Position numbers and translations under genes: made by a program. Shown piece by piece: positions 12,178 to 24,046 of a DNA stretch of 64,000 bases. Positions within the stretch are counted from its first letter, which is position 1, and every line of letters starts with the position of its first letter. The stretch spans positions 682,001 through 746,000 of the forward strand of contig JAQFWX010000003.1 in NCBI GenBank assembly GCA_027605045.1. The letters run 5' to 3'. The notes under the pieces are model-generated. The model worked only from the letters and a program-made list of their open reading frames with translations, did not search any database and was not told where the DNA came from. The stretch is from Phallus indusiatus (taxonomy: Eukaryota > Basidiomycota > Agaricomycetes > Phallales > Phallaceae).

Positions 12178-12833
12178 ATGCACCTCTTCAAGACATCATT
12201 CAATTATGAGTAAGGATACTTTTTTCTCGTATGTTTTTGTGGTTCTGATATGTACTTGTCTAGTCACCCTTGGTCCCATGTACAACTCGGGTTATGGCGC
12301 AAATACCCTAATCCCCATTGCTCTCATGTTACTACTGTAGACGTCCTAGATCGAAGTATTGATCCACAGACTGGTGTGATACGAACTGAACGAGTATTGG
12401 GATGCAAGCAGAAAGCGCCAGCTTGGATTCTAAAAGTGAGTTGTGATTGTTTTCCTGTAAGTTTCTGCTGTTGACTTCAGCCAAGTTTTTAGGTGGCTCT
12501 GAAAACGCATTCGTGCGAGAGGTAATATTTGTGGATCCAGTGAATCAACGAACATCTATTGTGTCTACGAACATGTCCATGTCCCAATATATGACCTGTC
12601 TGGAACGAATACACTATATACCTGCGCCATCCCGTCAGCTGGAGCAAACGCTGTTTTCACAAACAGCGGAAATTCAAACACGGGTTCCCGTACTTCGAAG
12701 CCTTGCTAATCGATTAGAGAAATGGAGCTGCGAACGGTTTGGAGATAACGCTCGCCTTGGTCGAATGGGATTTGAGTTTGTTCTCCGAAATCTGTGGACG
12801 GACAAAACGATGCGACGGGTTGAGCATCAATAG
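12178..12833 (+). CDS. PRELI/MSF1-domain mitochondrial lipid-transfer protein, copy 1
   Basis: Exon 1 (ATG 12178, MHLFKTSFNY) ends at a GTAAGG donor. Splicing gives YDHPWSHVQLGLWRKYPNPH, the invariant opening of PRELI/MSF1 proteins. The body continues VTTVDVLDRSIDPQTGVIRT, AFVREVIFVDP and STNMSMSQYMTCLERIHYIP, ending in a helical C terminus with a Trp/Phe-rich stretch. The total is about 180 residues, the usual family length. In yeast the family (Ups1, Ups2, Ups3) partners with Mdm35 in the mitochondrial intermembrane space to move phosphatidic acid or phosphatidylserine between membranes for cardiolipin and PE synthesis. Intermembrane-space import without a cleaved presequence fits the absence of one here. 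I cannot decide between the Ups1 and Ups2 subfamilies. A second, diverged member is encoded at 22996-23861. Confidence 0.87.
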
Positions 12834-13220
12834 TCATAGACTACTATATATATGGGCTGTGCTATAGATGTTTCGAGACTACCTATACTTTATTTACCAC
12901 AAAATAATTGTAAATACACGCATAGAGCATTAACTGCAATCACGTACTCATTGACACTAATCAACTTCAAACTTGCTTTGGTTCGGACGCTCCCGTGACT
13001 GGTCACTAGGTACTACGCCTCCACACGGCAACGATCAAGCTCTGTCTCATCTCAGGCTATCACCAGTGGATGATAGCTGCAGAGATTTAAATTTTCTTTC
13101 TTTCTTCGTGTTCCCTACCATTCCCCGCTGGTTCGGTTTTCTTAATACTGATTTCTTGGTTATTTTCTTTGGATACGTATTCTCTGGCCCTGTCGCTTTG
13201 AGTTCTGTGTCGACTACGAG
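12834..13220. other. Intergenic region between PRELI copy 1 and the membrane-protein gene
   Basis: This stretch of 387 bases includes a 95-codon hydrophobic open frame (12973-13260) that overlaps the next gene's first exon in another frame. I see no family similarity in it. It most likely holds the PRELI terminator and the promoter and 5' UTR of the next gene. Confidence 0.4.
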
Positions 13221-15531
13221 ATGCCAGTTCCTTGGAAAACCTGGACTGGGCTCAGCTTAAAGTCAAAGTTGATCGTACGTTATTAATGGAACAGAAAAAA
13301 AAGGATTCATTTGATTTCCATTTACTTTTTTTTCTCAGTGGTCGCGTTTAACCCTATCCAGGGTTACTATTATTTATTTCAGTGTTGCTATCGTACACTG
13401 CTTTGTTCAAATTGGCCTCCAAGCCAATGCATTGGCTATAAATGCTTCGGCAGCAAACGCATTATTTTCGCTCCTTTATGCCGCGCACGACGGGAATGAA
13501 ACTGAGGGATTCGCCGTACTCTCTGGAGATTCTTTGAGAATTTGCTACCACGCCCCTGGCAAGATTGACGCAAATGCATGTCCGGTGGTGTCCAATTTAT
13601 CTTCGAGTTCGCATTTGTCTTCTGGTATACATGTTGCCCACACGTCCACATATTCTGGCACTGTCATGCCTACGGCCCCCTCTGCCGATTCACTTGCGGA
13701 CTTACCGTCACCTTCCTCGTCATCTTCGTCTGTTCCCATTATAAACACGCAATCGTTGCTTCCGAGTTCTATCGTGATCCCAACCTTATCACATACCACT
13801 CTCGTACCGTCGCCTACAGTAACCATAATTATAGTTCAGTCATCCGACGAGGGTGACGGTGATGCTAACGATTCGAAACAGTCAGAGGGGGATGTTCAGG
13901 AGATTATAGAGGTTAGTGAATTGAACAGGTTTTCAACGCCATACTTATACAAGAGGCTATTTGGGTTCGTTTCCTAACGTCTTTCTGAAATTACAGAGTA
14001 TTTCAAAGAGGGACATTCATGAGGTACCTGAAGTTGGATCCAATGGTTCAGATTCTGGAATACTGGTGACTGGGATTCCGGGATCGGATGCCACAATTCA
14101 GCTAAGTAATGCTTGTGTCAAAACACTGCTATACCCTGCCCAAACGTAAGCCTTACGGTTCCATTTGATCGTCGTTTGATGTCAGTTCCTCCCAGGTTAT
14201 CCAATATGAAACGCGAAGACATCACCCTGATAGGATTTCAAGTCTGGGTGTCCGGTCTATCATTGGTAGCACTATTAAACGAGTCGATCCCACATTTGTT
14301 CGCCTCCGTGGTTACCCAGCTCATCGTGACAATCTGGACGATTGTGCAGATTTTTCAAACGGAACATTTTCGGACACAATTAATAAGATTCTCCGTTGAC
14401 AACACTTGCAGTCCAAGTAGCCTATTAGGCAACTATTGGCACCAACGTGCAATGGCTGAAATAGCGAGTGCAACCCTAAATGGGATCGTGTTCGTGATCA
14501 ACTTATTTTTACATTACAAGTTGATGAAGGTAAAAGCCGTCTCTTGAATGCAAACATCATTTTTGACTAAAGCAATCATGGTAGTTGTTCGGCTGGCAAA
14601 CTTTCAAACGCATTGGAGCATCGCTCACAATAAATCGGGTTTATAAACTCGTTTTGATTCAATCGATTGCCATACAGCTAGCATTATTTTTCATGGTCGC
14701 CTCAGCTGGACTTTGGATTGACCAGTTATATAATGGTGCTGTCGGACGTTTAGCGTCGCTGGATAAATTATACAAAGCAGGGGTTTGCATCATGTTCATC
14801 GTACGTACATTTATTTCATACCGCAGCCAACGAGTGCTTATCTCTTGACCATTTATTAGTTACTTATTCCGTGGCTTGCTTTGGTGTGTACTCTATTCCA
14901 CTATCAAACAATCACTGCCACTGATACCTACTGAACTAAAGGGCTGGTTCACTATCCGTTTGGAAATGCGTAAAACATTTCTGGTGTTTCTTGTCATGAA
15001 CTTGATTTTCATGGGCCTTTGGGCCGGAATATTTGATTCGTACGAATTTATTTCTCAGAACTTTTTTTTTGCAATACTCATACTCGTTTAAGGACAACTT
15101 TCCGGTGGACTTTCGTTCTTTGGCCATTTTTCGCGGTTATGGTTTGCGTGTCGGGGGTCTTAATGTTGATGACCTTCCTTTTGGGAATCATATGTCGACT
15201 GAATTTTGGAAAAGGCCTACCACGATATCTCCATTCTTTGGACGAAGCATCAGATGAAGATGAATATCCAGACATGGAAAAAATAGATTTTCCCACTATC
15301 AAATATGTGGGTCGTACGTCTTCGGACAGCGCTGATGCAGAGTCGACCCTACCTTGGATTACGTACCAATTGACCAGCACGCTTGGAGGTTCCGGGAAAG
15401 TCTCTGATGGCAGCAGAAACTCCCAGCCCAGTCTAGGTAGGACGCCAAGTCATTCTAGTCACGCCAGCAGCATGGCGAGTGACGCAGAGCATCAAACCGA
15501 TTCCAAACACAAACGATGGGTGATCGAATGA
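13221..15531 (+). CDS. Conserved basidiomycete multi-pass membrane protein of unknown function
   Basis: The start ATG 13221 (MPVPWKTWTGLSLKSKLI) is followed by an intron (13275-13338) and a signal-anchor helix, VTIIYFSVAIVHCFVQIGL. A Ser/Thr/Pro-rich, probably extracellular segment follows (13590-14100), then NMKREDITLIGFQVWVSGLS and a block of about five or six membrane helices including MAEIASATLNGIVFVINLFL and LTINRVYKLVLIQSIAIQLA. The last helices end at CRLNFGKGLPRYL, and a Ser-rich cytosolic tail closes the protein. I recall this layout (VYKLVL...GLWIDQL, CR.NFGKGLPRYL) as a family of uncharacterised proteins in agaricomycete genomes; I know no experimental function. The N-terminal glycosylatable segment suggests a surface sensor or structural membrane protein, which is inference only. 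Introns are short and the joins keep helix continuity. Confidence 0.75.
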
Positions 15532-15706
15532 TGTAGTTTCACTTCTCAAATTTGTTTCAAGTTTGATTTTCACGCGCGTAGGGAATATATGAAATACTTG
15601 TTTGAAATACTTGTTTGAGTAGAATGACATGAAAAAAGCCTAGTGATACACTTTAGAATTAGTGAAGCGACAAGTTAAGGCATATATTAGTGTTCAGCAT
15701 CCGTGT

Positions 15707-18700
15707 TTAAGGCTCAGAACGAATGGAGGGGAAAGGTGATGCAAGTATCTCAGCGACTTCTCTATCGTGCGCGATAACCGCTTGTCTCGTGATTGCTGAC
15801 AACATAGATTCGGAGTCGCTTGTGCCGTCCATTCTGACAGCTTCGTCTTCATATTCTTCCAGAGCCTGACGGAATGTCACCATCCAAGGATGATTGAGAA
15901 GTTCTACGGCTGTGGGCCGACGCATAGCATCTATAGTCAGGCACTGTTTGATGAAGTTTATACCGAGTTCGCTCAGTTGGTCAGGATCAGGTAATGGTGG
16001 ATGTTGAGTAGCGACCCCGATATGAAACATTATTGCCCTGTAATCCATGAAATGAGTTGGTAAATCATCAGAATATACATGTGCACTTGCCATTCATTAT
16101 CTAGGTTGCTCCAAGGTTTTCTGCCCGTCGCAAATTCGAGGACTACGCATCCCAATGACCAGATGTCCATAGCGCCATGACGACCTCGTTTGTCGTTTTT
16201 TATAACTTCAGGAGACATATACATCGGTGTCCCTGTAAGACTATTATTCGCCAAACCCTTACTCATGCCTGGCGTTATCCGGGATCGCTGGAATGTTTTT
16301 TGGTTTTTCGCTAGGATTTTAGCAGCCCCAAAATCTACAAACTTTATAACCCCCCGATGGTCCAGCAAAATATCTAAGAAAAATGACGTTGTCAATTCAT
16401 ACGAAAGGTATATGTATAAAGACTTACTATCTGGTTTGACATCTCGATGCACGATGCCTTGGGAGTGAAGATAAGCAAGGCCGTCAAGCATTTGCATCGT
16501 ATACACCTGGATAATTCCTTCGTCCTCAATTCGCCCTTGTTCCAATAGAGCTGCAAGACTTCCATTCTGACAATACTCTTCGAAAATGTAGATTTTGTCG
16601 CGATGAACTTCAATTCCGTAATACTCGACAACGTTGGGGTGGTGAAGCATCCCCATTATTCGAAGTTCCTCTCGGATTTGAGAGACGAGGCCTGGTAAAG
16701 CAGAAACATCTTGGTATCGTATTTCTTTGACTGCCATGAGAGATCCGGTATCGAGATTAACAGCCATATACACAGAACCAAATGCTCCAGCACCAATGAA
16801 ACGACCCTGCTGCCATCGAATGGATATATTTGACCCCGCTGACGCAAGAAACACAAGCGATCTATCTTCTGGTCTCTCGTTATCCAATACTCGTCCGACG
16901 GTGCGATGATTGGACTCGACCTCGTGTCGGAGTTTCTCGAACTCCTGCAGAGATCGAACCGTTTCTTCCCAAAAAAGTCTAACACTACGAGTTGTGACAA
17001 ATTGTGCTCCCGTATTGATCTTGCCTTCTTCGGTAGATAGGTAACGCTCGTCTTCATCTGCGCAAATCTCAAGACCTTGCTGTTGAAGAGCCTCTTGTTT
17101 CTCTCTTTCTTTTTTAGCTTCAAAGCTCGATCTAGCTCCAAGAATGTCGAAATGTGCCATTAGAAGATTCATGCAACTGGCTACCTTTTGACGAAGGAGA
17201 CGGAACTGGTCTTCTGGAAGATGTAAAATATTATTATGTCGAGTGCGAAGAAGGGTGAACTCGAGAGCCATTACGGCCCATCGAAATGTTTTTCGATCGG
17301 TTGGGTCGCATTCATCGCAGATGAATGATACCCACGATATCGCTAGACGGGTAAGGAGGCGATTAAAACTAATCCAAGTTGCTCTGTCCATGTGTTTTTG
17401 CACATGTTCACCATGTTCGGAAGCAAAGCTATACCAATTCTCCAATAGCTCCTGGCATTTTTCGACACCAGTGAGAGCTCGACGCACATAATGAACCGAA
17501 TTGACGATATGTTGCGCCAAGCGATTTGTAGCCCGCATATTTTTTCGTAATTCGCGATTGATGGAAGGAAGATGCGCCAGCTGGTCCGATACAGTCTTAA
17601 GAACTCCCAGAGGGGATTCAGCGACTACACCCTCATCGCCATCAGAGATTGTAAAAAGATCAACAAATGATTGCTTGGCTTTAATAAGTCGACTGTGGCC
17701 ACCGTCAGCGATTAGACGGATCCTTTGCTCCTTCAAATCAAGGTCTAAAAAAGGCATTTCGACCACTAAAATGGGGCCCTGCCAAACAAACCCAACTTGG
17801 GGGGAGAGTAAAAGTACATAGCCAACGTGCTCATGTTCATCAAATGTTTCTGTTGAGAAATCCTCCGCCTTAGTGGACCAGCCGTTGGAAGACGTTCTAA
17901 TCTTCAAATCAGAAGTGGAAATGTAAGCCCTCTGCAGCATTCGACGAATTAAATCCTGATTATCATGAAGTGCGGCCGATGCAATTAAATATATGCCTTG
18001 TTCTTCAAAACACTCCGTGTAAACCAGTGTATGACCTGTTGCAGCGAGAGCCTCAATGAATAAATTAAAATTGACGCTTTCCAAGCTATATTCTGCGGAG
18101 TTGCTGTATCGTTGGGTTAAAACCCTAAAGAATGTTCAAAACAAAGTCCACCCTGCCCACTACGTATACATACCTAACATATCGTTGAAGCTTACGGGAA
18201 CGCAATCGAACGCTAGTCAACACCTTGCCAAACCAGCTCACCATTTGTTCTTCGGACATTGCCCTGTGCGAATGATCGGATGTATGGAAACCATCGTTGT
18301 ATGATCCGGGTTCAATACGAATTGGTATATCCGGTTCCGTGTGAATGCTTTCGTCTTTTCGTTTGACAAAAGGTACTCGAAGTTGCGTCTCAAAATATTC
18401 CGTGACACGTTCCATTAAACGGTTGGTGAGAGAACTGACCAAACGGTAAAACTAATTTCTTAGACCATCCAAAGAATGCCTACCAAAGCTGCTCTGCAAC
18501 CAGAAGAGAACCTTCATCAGTAGCGGTGCTTACTTCGGAGAAGAGTATAGATTGCGCCTCCAATACATCCGTCTCTTTGAAGTAGATACCTTTAGTCCCA
18601 CTTTTCAACTTCCAGCGGATTAGCTTGAAAAAAACCGTAAGGCATCCAAAATTGCTTTGTCGTAAGTGGGTGGTATGCAAGGTGGTAAATCCCAACTGCT

Positions 18701-20086
18701 CTCGGGAACCGGTGCCAATAACCACTGGTATTCTTTTTTGACCGTACACGCCAGAGCGATTGATATTTTGAAGTCGTCCAATAATTGGTCGATTATGAGC
18801 ACCTCAGGGTCCTTCACCTTGTTAGCATAATCCAAGCGTACATGAAGTGAAGCTTCCATGAGTTTCGATGGGAAACTTGCAATCTGCACAAGTTCATTCT
18901 GGAACCCAGGAAGATTCATCGTTCGAAACATAGCAGAGTAATTGATTAAAGTCCCTCGTGACTGGCTGATAAGAGTATGTAGTGTTGTTAATGACCCTTT
19001 TTCAAAAGCTGTCTGTAGCGAAACCTCTTTCAGAACCCGTTCGACGAAAGTGGTGGCGTCCGTGTGGTCGGACGACTTCGAAGATGAAAAAGCAGGGTAG
19101 GAGTTTGTTCCAGCCGATGGGCTAGGCTGAGTGACATCCAAAGTTTCACTGTCAGTCCACTTTTGTAAGCTAGATAATTGAAGTTTAAGGCGCGTGTTGA
19201 TATTATGCCAGGAGATTAGTGCATCGCAGCGTGTTTGAAATTCATGCTCTGTGGTGCTTGGTTTGTCTGCATACATGGCTTTGAGGCTGGGATATAATGA
19301 TTGGGCAGTTTCCAACCTAGACAGAAGAGCCTCCACCCGTTTGGTTGCTTCCTTCCTTGAGGAAGAATCAAGGTCATCACTCGAAGTTTCGAAACGGAAG
19401 CTGAGAACGTCCGAAACAAGTGGGTCAATTACGCGCATACGTCTTTCAATAAGGCGTCTTCTCTCTTCGGATTCGGTTCTGCGCCGCAAACGAGCACGTA
19501 TTCCCAACCAAGTGTCATATTGACGATTGAGTTCCACGGAGGCATCAAGAGCACCCACAATTCTTTTCTTCTCCGATCGTAGAACGTCTCCATCTAACAC
19601 GGACGTCAGCATGATCTGCCATTCCAGACGTTCCCTCTCTTGGGGGGTGACCTTTCCCAGTGTTTCTGGCTCGGGCACTGGCAAATTTTTTTCACGGTAA
19701 TCAACCCCAGAAAGACCCCGTGAAATATCTTCGTCTTCACTGTCTCCAGCATCATTCAGTTGTCCGAGACCACGTTGGAAATAATGACTATCCGGATCGT
19801 ATTTCGCATTCTCATCGGATGGCCCCGGATGTCTAAAAAGTTTGACGAATTTAGGGTATATATCTGTGTATGCGGGAATGCTACTGGCTCCTTCAGCAGC
19901 AGATAAGGCAACCAACATGTTTGGTTGAGTAGGATATCCGATATTCGACAGCGAGAATTGACTAGCGGCGGGAACGGGGGGAGTCAATGGGGAATTCCAG
20001 CTTTCGTGTCTTCCCTCAGCGTCATCCTCAATATGGGGATATAGAGTAGGTGTATGGCGCAACGGTTGGATTTGTGTGTGAGGCAT
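15707..20086 (-). CDS. SSK2: SSK2/SSK22-type MAP kinase kinase kinase of the HOG stress pathway
   Basis: The N-terminal half carries the SSK2 regulatory region: IPAYTDIYPKFVKLFRH, HYFQRGL, and RERLEWQIMLTSVLDGDVLR, where the response regulator Ssk1 acts in yeast. The kinase domain shows GRFIGAGAFGSVYMAV, MAVKEI, HRDVKPDN (split by an intron near 16377-16430), VDFGAA, GTPMYMSPEVIK and DIWSLGCVVLEFATG, ending with ELLNHPWM. The stop lies at 15707-15709. In the HOG pathway this kinase phosphorylates the Pbs2-type MAPKK under osmotic and oxidative stress. I chose the start at 20086 (MPHTQIQPL); the frame stays open to 20308 but would then crowd the divergent DRG1 gene. The reading frame breaks at an A7 run on the plus strand (18628-18634): ILDALRFF must join FKLIRWKLKSG across it, which needs one more base. 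Confidence 0.92.
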
Positions 20087-20341
20087 AGGCTGGCATAGGA
20101 CTGGTCTCGAAATTACGTAAGCACGTTTAATCTTGATCCCATATCGTTGGTACTGGTAGCTCATACTACTTTTCCTATTCAAAATGGGGCTCACAGAGAA
20201 GGTACGTTTTGCGTTGGGACTAATACTGATATTTGAATTGCTTATATGGGTCAGATAAAACAAATCGAAGGTAATGTAATCCATGTTCAGAATTAACGTC
20301 GCGTACACTAATACCTACGACGCTCTGGGCGAGTAGAGGAA

Positions 20342-22599
20342 ATGGCTCGGAGTATGTCGGGTTTACCAAAAGCTCAGTTCATGGCATTTATCGTTTGTTA
20401 TAGCTCAGAAGAATAAAGTTGGATTATTACATTAGTTCGAGTTCGTCAATACTCATGTCAAGCATTTCCGTGCAGGCTACAGAATTCCACCTCGGGTAGT
20501 TCACATCGCCTCATGGTTGATCATTTTAACCTTAGAGATCACTGGGACAGTCTTCTGAAAGCAAAGCTGGCGCGCTATCGGGCACAGTTACTAGAGCCGA
20601 CAACTAAGTCTGGACCGGCGGGGCAAGGCTTTGATGTTCAGAAAAGTGGAGGTATGACATATATACGCTGTAAATATTTCGGATTCTGATCTGACGGCCG
20701 AATCAGTTGCCAGAGTAGCACTGATAGGTTTGTTTGATACAAATATCCATTCTGGGGAGCATAATTAATTCCTGGACCAAGGTTTTCCCAGTGTCGGAAA
20801 ATCTACTCTTCTATCAAAGACGACGCACACAGGTCAAAACTATTCTGGCTTTCATATATTTCTCTTAACATCCCTTTAGAATCTGCATCGGCTTCCTATG
20901 AGTTTACGACCCTCACTGTATGTAAATTCATTTGGTTGAACATTTTGACCTTCAGACTGTATGTGTATACATATTAATAATCATTATATAGGCGATTCCA
21001 GGCGTTCTTGAATACTCTGGTGCACGAATACAATTATTGGATCTTCCGGGGATAGTCGAGGGAGCTAGCCAAGGTATTTATCGACGATTAAAAATCCCAT
21101 AATAAGGCTATCACACTCACGTCTCTAGGCCGTGGTCGTGGCCGACAGGTGGTCGCAGGTAAATTTCACTGGGGAACGATACTGATAACTCTTTATTAAT
21201 GCTCTTACGCTCCAGTTGCCAAGACATCTGATCTCATTATAGTAATGCTTGATGCCACCAAATCTCAAGAACAGCGTCGTCTGCTTGAAATTGAACTTGA
21301 CGCCGTAGGGATCAGATTGAACAAACGGCGACCTGACGTGGTAATTAAACAGCGTAATACGGGAGGCGTGAGTCCTTCAATTACCTCTCAAATATTATAT
21401 TCATTTGCTTTATTCCCTCGTCAGATTACGGTTTGTAGTTTTATATTAAAACCATCCATGTGACACTGATCCTGAGACTTAGTTGAATACAACTACTAAA
21501 CTCACTAAAACAGACGAGAGGACCATTTACGCCGTTTTAGCTGGCTGTATGTTATTATCCAAATCACCTCTTCAGTCGACTTGAATTTCTTTAGATAAAA
21601 TTCATAATTGTGATGTTATGATACGAGAAGTAGGTAACTTACTTAAGCCTCCTAATCAATTTCGTTGACGGCGCACTAGGATGTTAGAGCTTTTCGTTTA
21701 ATTCTCACCTTGTATCGTTAAATTGATTTTTTAGATAACAATCGACGAGTTCATTGATGTTTTGATTGGTAAATCATATAATTTAGCTATGTATTCGATC
21801 TGACACTGCCTTTTAGGGACTCGGAAATATCTTCCCTGTCTATGTGAGCTTTTGAGACACGAGGAAAAAAGTTTAGATAATTTACTTCACTAGATGTATA
21901 CAACAAAATCGATTCAATAAGCTTGGAGCAGATGGATATTTTGGCCAGGCAGGATCACACATTGGTAATAAGCTGTGAGATGGATTTGAATTTGGACTTT
22001 CTGTTGGAAAAAATATGGGAGGTAGGTGAATCTAGAAGTTAGTAGCATTCCGATGACCAAGTTCGTTTCTTTAGGAATTAGGTTTAGTCAGGGTGTATAC
22101 TAAGAAGAGGGAGAGCATCCTGACCTCACGGATCCTATCGTTAGTAGAACACTCCATGGCCTCTTCATTCACATATTGTCTTCTGAACCAACAACAGTGT
22201 TTACGCAAAGGTGCCACTATTGCAGATGTATGCAATGGAATTCACCGTTCGCTAGTGGCGAATTTTCGTTACGGTCTCGTTTGGTAAGCATTCATGTCAA
22301 CCCCCTGCTAATTTATCTCCTAAGATTTTCTTAGGGCAAGTGTACTTACTATGTTTTACCAAAATTTCATATTGACGGTCTAGTTACTCTTAGGGGCGTT
22401 CATCCAAATTTGCGCCTCATGCTCAGAAGGTACTTAACAACGTACTGAGCGATAGAACTATTGACTTATCATTTCCCTGTGTGAACAGGTTGGCTTGAAT
22501 CATATGGTGCAGGACGAAGATGTGGTCAGCAGTGAGTGTACCGGAGCAATTTACGTTGGTATCTTGACCTTTCCATCCTTGACAGTATTCACGAAATAA
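20342..22599 (+). CDS. RBG1: Developmentally regulated GTP-binding protein (DRG1/Rbg1 type)
   Basis: The first clear exon reads [29 protein letters not shown] over three tiny exons and matches the DRG N terminus. The start is set at ATG 20342, but a few residues probably lie upstream. Motifs follow in order: G1 [34 protein letters not shown]3 [50 protein letters not shown]4 [11 protein letters not shown], then the C-terminal TGS region ([43 protein letters not shown]). About ten introns separate very short exons. DRG GTPases bind Dfrp/Tma46 partners and ribosomes and help translation past stalls. The frame breaks at the G3 run 22109-22111 and at the G4 run 22393-22396. In both places one extra G restores the family sequence, so the functional gene is probably intact. 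Confidence 0.88.
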
Positions 22600-22919
22600 A
22601 AATAAATGTCCGATTCGGCAGAATTAGCGTCAAAGATCTTTCTGAGTTTCTCAAATGTATTAATTCCGTGCGCAGAACTTTGATTCTGAATCAAAAAGTA
22701 GTCAACATTTAAGCCAAATTCGTCTCGATCTAATGGTTCATGCCAATTGTCAGCAGTGTTTACGGGGTTCAAGGGGCACCTCGGATTCATAAACTCCGAG
22801 ATCTCTCTTAATTGAGGATCAGATGATTTCAAGTCTGCTTTGGTAGATAGCACGAGATAGACCCTAAATGAATGCAAATCAAGTCTCTGCATTATGCATA
22901 CACCACGTCTACATTTCAA
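22551..22919 (-). pseudogene. Possible GTPase-like (G-alpha-like) gene fragment, uncertain
   Basis: A 122-codon minus-strand frame overlaps the last exon of DRG1 tail to tail. It contains FRVYLVLSTKADL, which resembles the TKxD/NKxD G4 region of a G-alpha or small GTPase (a beta strand then T-K-A-D). It then has [19 protein letters not shown], with loose similarity to the stretch after G4 in G-alpha subunits. The G1, switch I and switch II regions would have to lie upstream (22920-22995), but only about 75 bases separate it from the next gene. If real, it is therefore a fragment. It may equally be a chance frame or an unrelated small gene. Confidence 0.2.
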
Positions 22920-22995
22920 GTTTCTGTAGTCCTATGATTATGTAATTTGACCTCCGCCCTAAGACGTTGGAGTGTCCAGAGACCATCATTCGTCT

Positions 22996-23861
22996 ATGAA
23001 GTGGTATTCACAGAAGTACACATATGAGTTAGTCGACCTTTGCTTGATTCTCGTATGACCTTTGACTGACGTTTGTATAGCGACCCTTGGCCCACTGTAA
23101 CGTTGGCCTATTTTTTGCGATATCCCAATCCTTATGCCTCTCATATTATGTCTTGCGATGTTATCTCTCGTTCTGTAACACCTGAAGGACATTTAAAAAC
23201 ATCGCGACTTTTACTCAAGCGGTCTGGTCTCCCTAAATGGACCCGAAAACTTGTTCCTCGTCCAGAATCATGGGTGATAGAGGAAACAGAAGTGGACCCA
23301 CATGGAAGGATGGTGCAATGTACCACTAAGAACCTGAATTACGTTAAAGTGCTCCAAGTCGTGGAGAATGTCCGACTGCATCAAACAACCACTGGGTACG
23401 TAATATGGTTCTGCAGAATTTTAATAAAGCTGACGCTACTCTAGCCAAACATTACAGCACAACGAGGTTTGTCTGGTTTCTCAAATTGGATGGGGTTTAG
23501 CGAAGCGGATTGAGAACACAGGGCTGAATAAAGTGAAACACCACATACAAAGAGTGAGATATGTATATTTAGTCTTGATTTGTCTCTTGGTAACAAATAA
23601 TTCCAGCACCCGGAAGTCATTTCATCAGTTCTCAACCTGATACGCACATCTCGACTCCAGCCTCTTGCATTATCTGACGCCGCAACGTCACCCGCTTTTG
23701 CGAATCCGTCGGCGTTGATGGAAAACTCTGAAAACAAACCTAAAGAATTTTCAGGAAACGAATTTCCACGCGCGGGTTCCCTAAAAACTCACAAGACTGA
23801 TACACCAACACCTCCGACGTCGTGGTGGACTAGTTTAAAAAATCATTTTCAAGGACGCTGA
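22996..23861 (+). CDS. PRELI/MSF1-domain lipid-transfer protein, copy 2
   Basis: Exon 1 starts at ATG 22996 (MKWYSQKYTY) and splices across a GTTAGT...TATAG intron to DDPWPTVTLAYFLRYPNPYA, the family opening. The domain continues CDVISRSVTPEGHLKTSRLL, ESWVIEETEVDPHGRMVQC and NLNYVKVLQVVENVRL. After an intron ending at 23444 comes GQTLQHNEVCLVSQIGWGLA|KRIENTGLNKV. The last exon gives a Ser/Pro-rich tail ending WWTSLKNHFQGR at TGA 23859-23861. The length is about 240 residues, longer than copy 1 because of the tail. Function is expected in mitochondrial phospholipid transfer with an Mdm35-like partner. Low identity to copy 1 outside the WP..V and RYPNP motifs indicates an old duplication, perhaps Ups1 versus Ups2 type. 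Confidence 0.86.
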
Positions 23862-24046
23862 CAGAAATAATTACTCTACGCTTTGTACTTATACAATTGT
23901 AAAAATACACACCTGCTCAAGCAAATCGAGTTTGAATTTGAGGATTCTCATCTGATGTCACGCTGAATGTATTCGGAAGACCGAGTGTGACGGACAATCT
24001 GTTCTGTTTGTTATTGAGCGCATTGGACGTATGTCTGTGATAATTC

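Noticed and set aside
12973..13260. Hydrophobic 95-codon frame that looks like a membrane protein
   Set aside because: It overlaps the first exon of the conserved membrane-protein gene in another frame and has no recognisable relatives; T-rich DNA gives hydrophobic codons by default.
16656..17141. 161-codon minus-strand open frame
   Set aside because: It is a shadow frame of the SSK2 kinase-region exon on the same strand; the conserved kinase frame explains the DNA.
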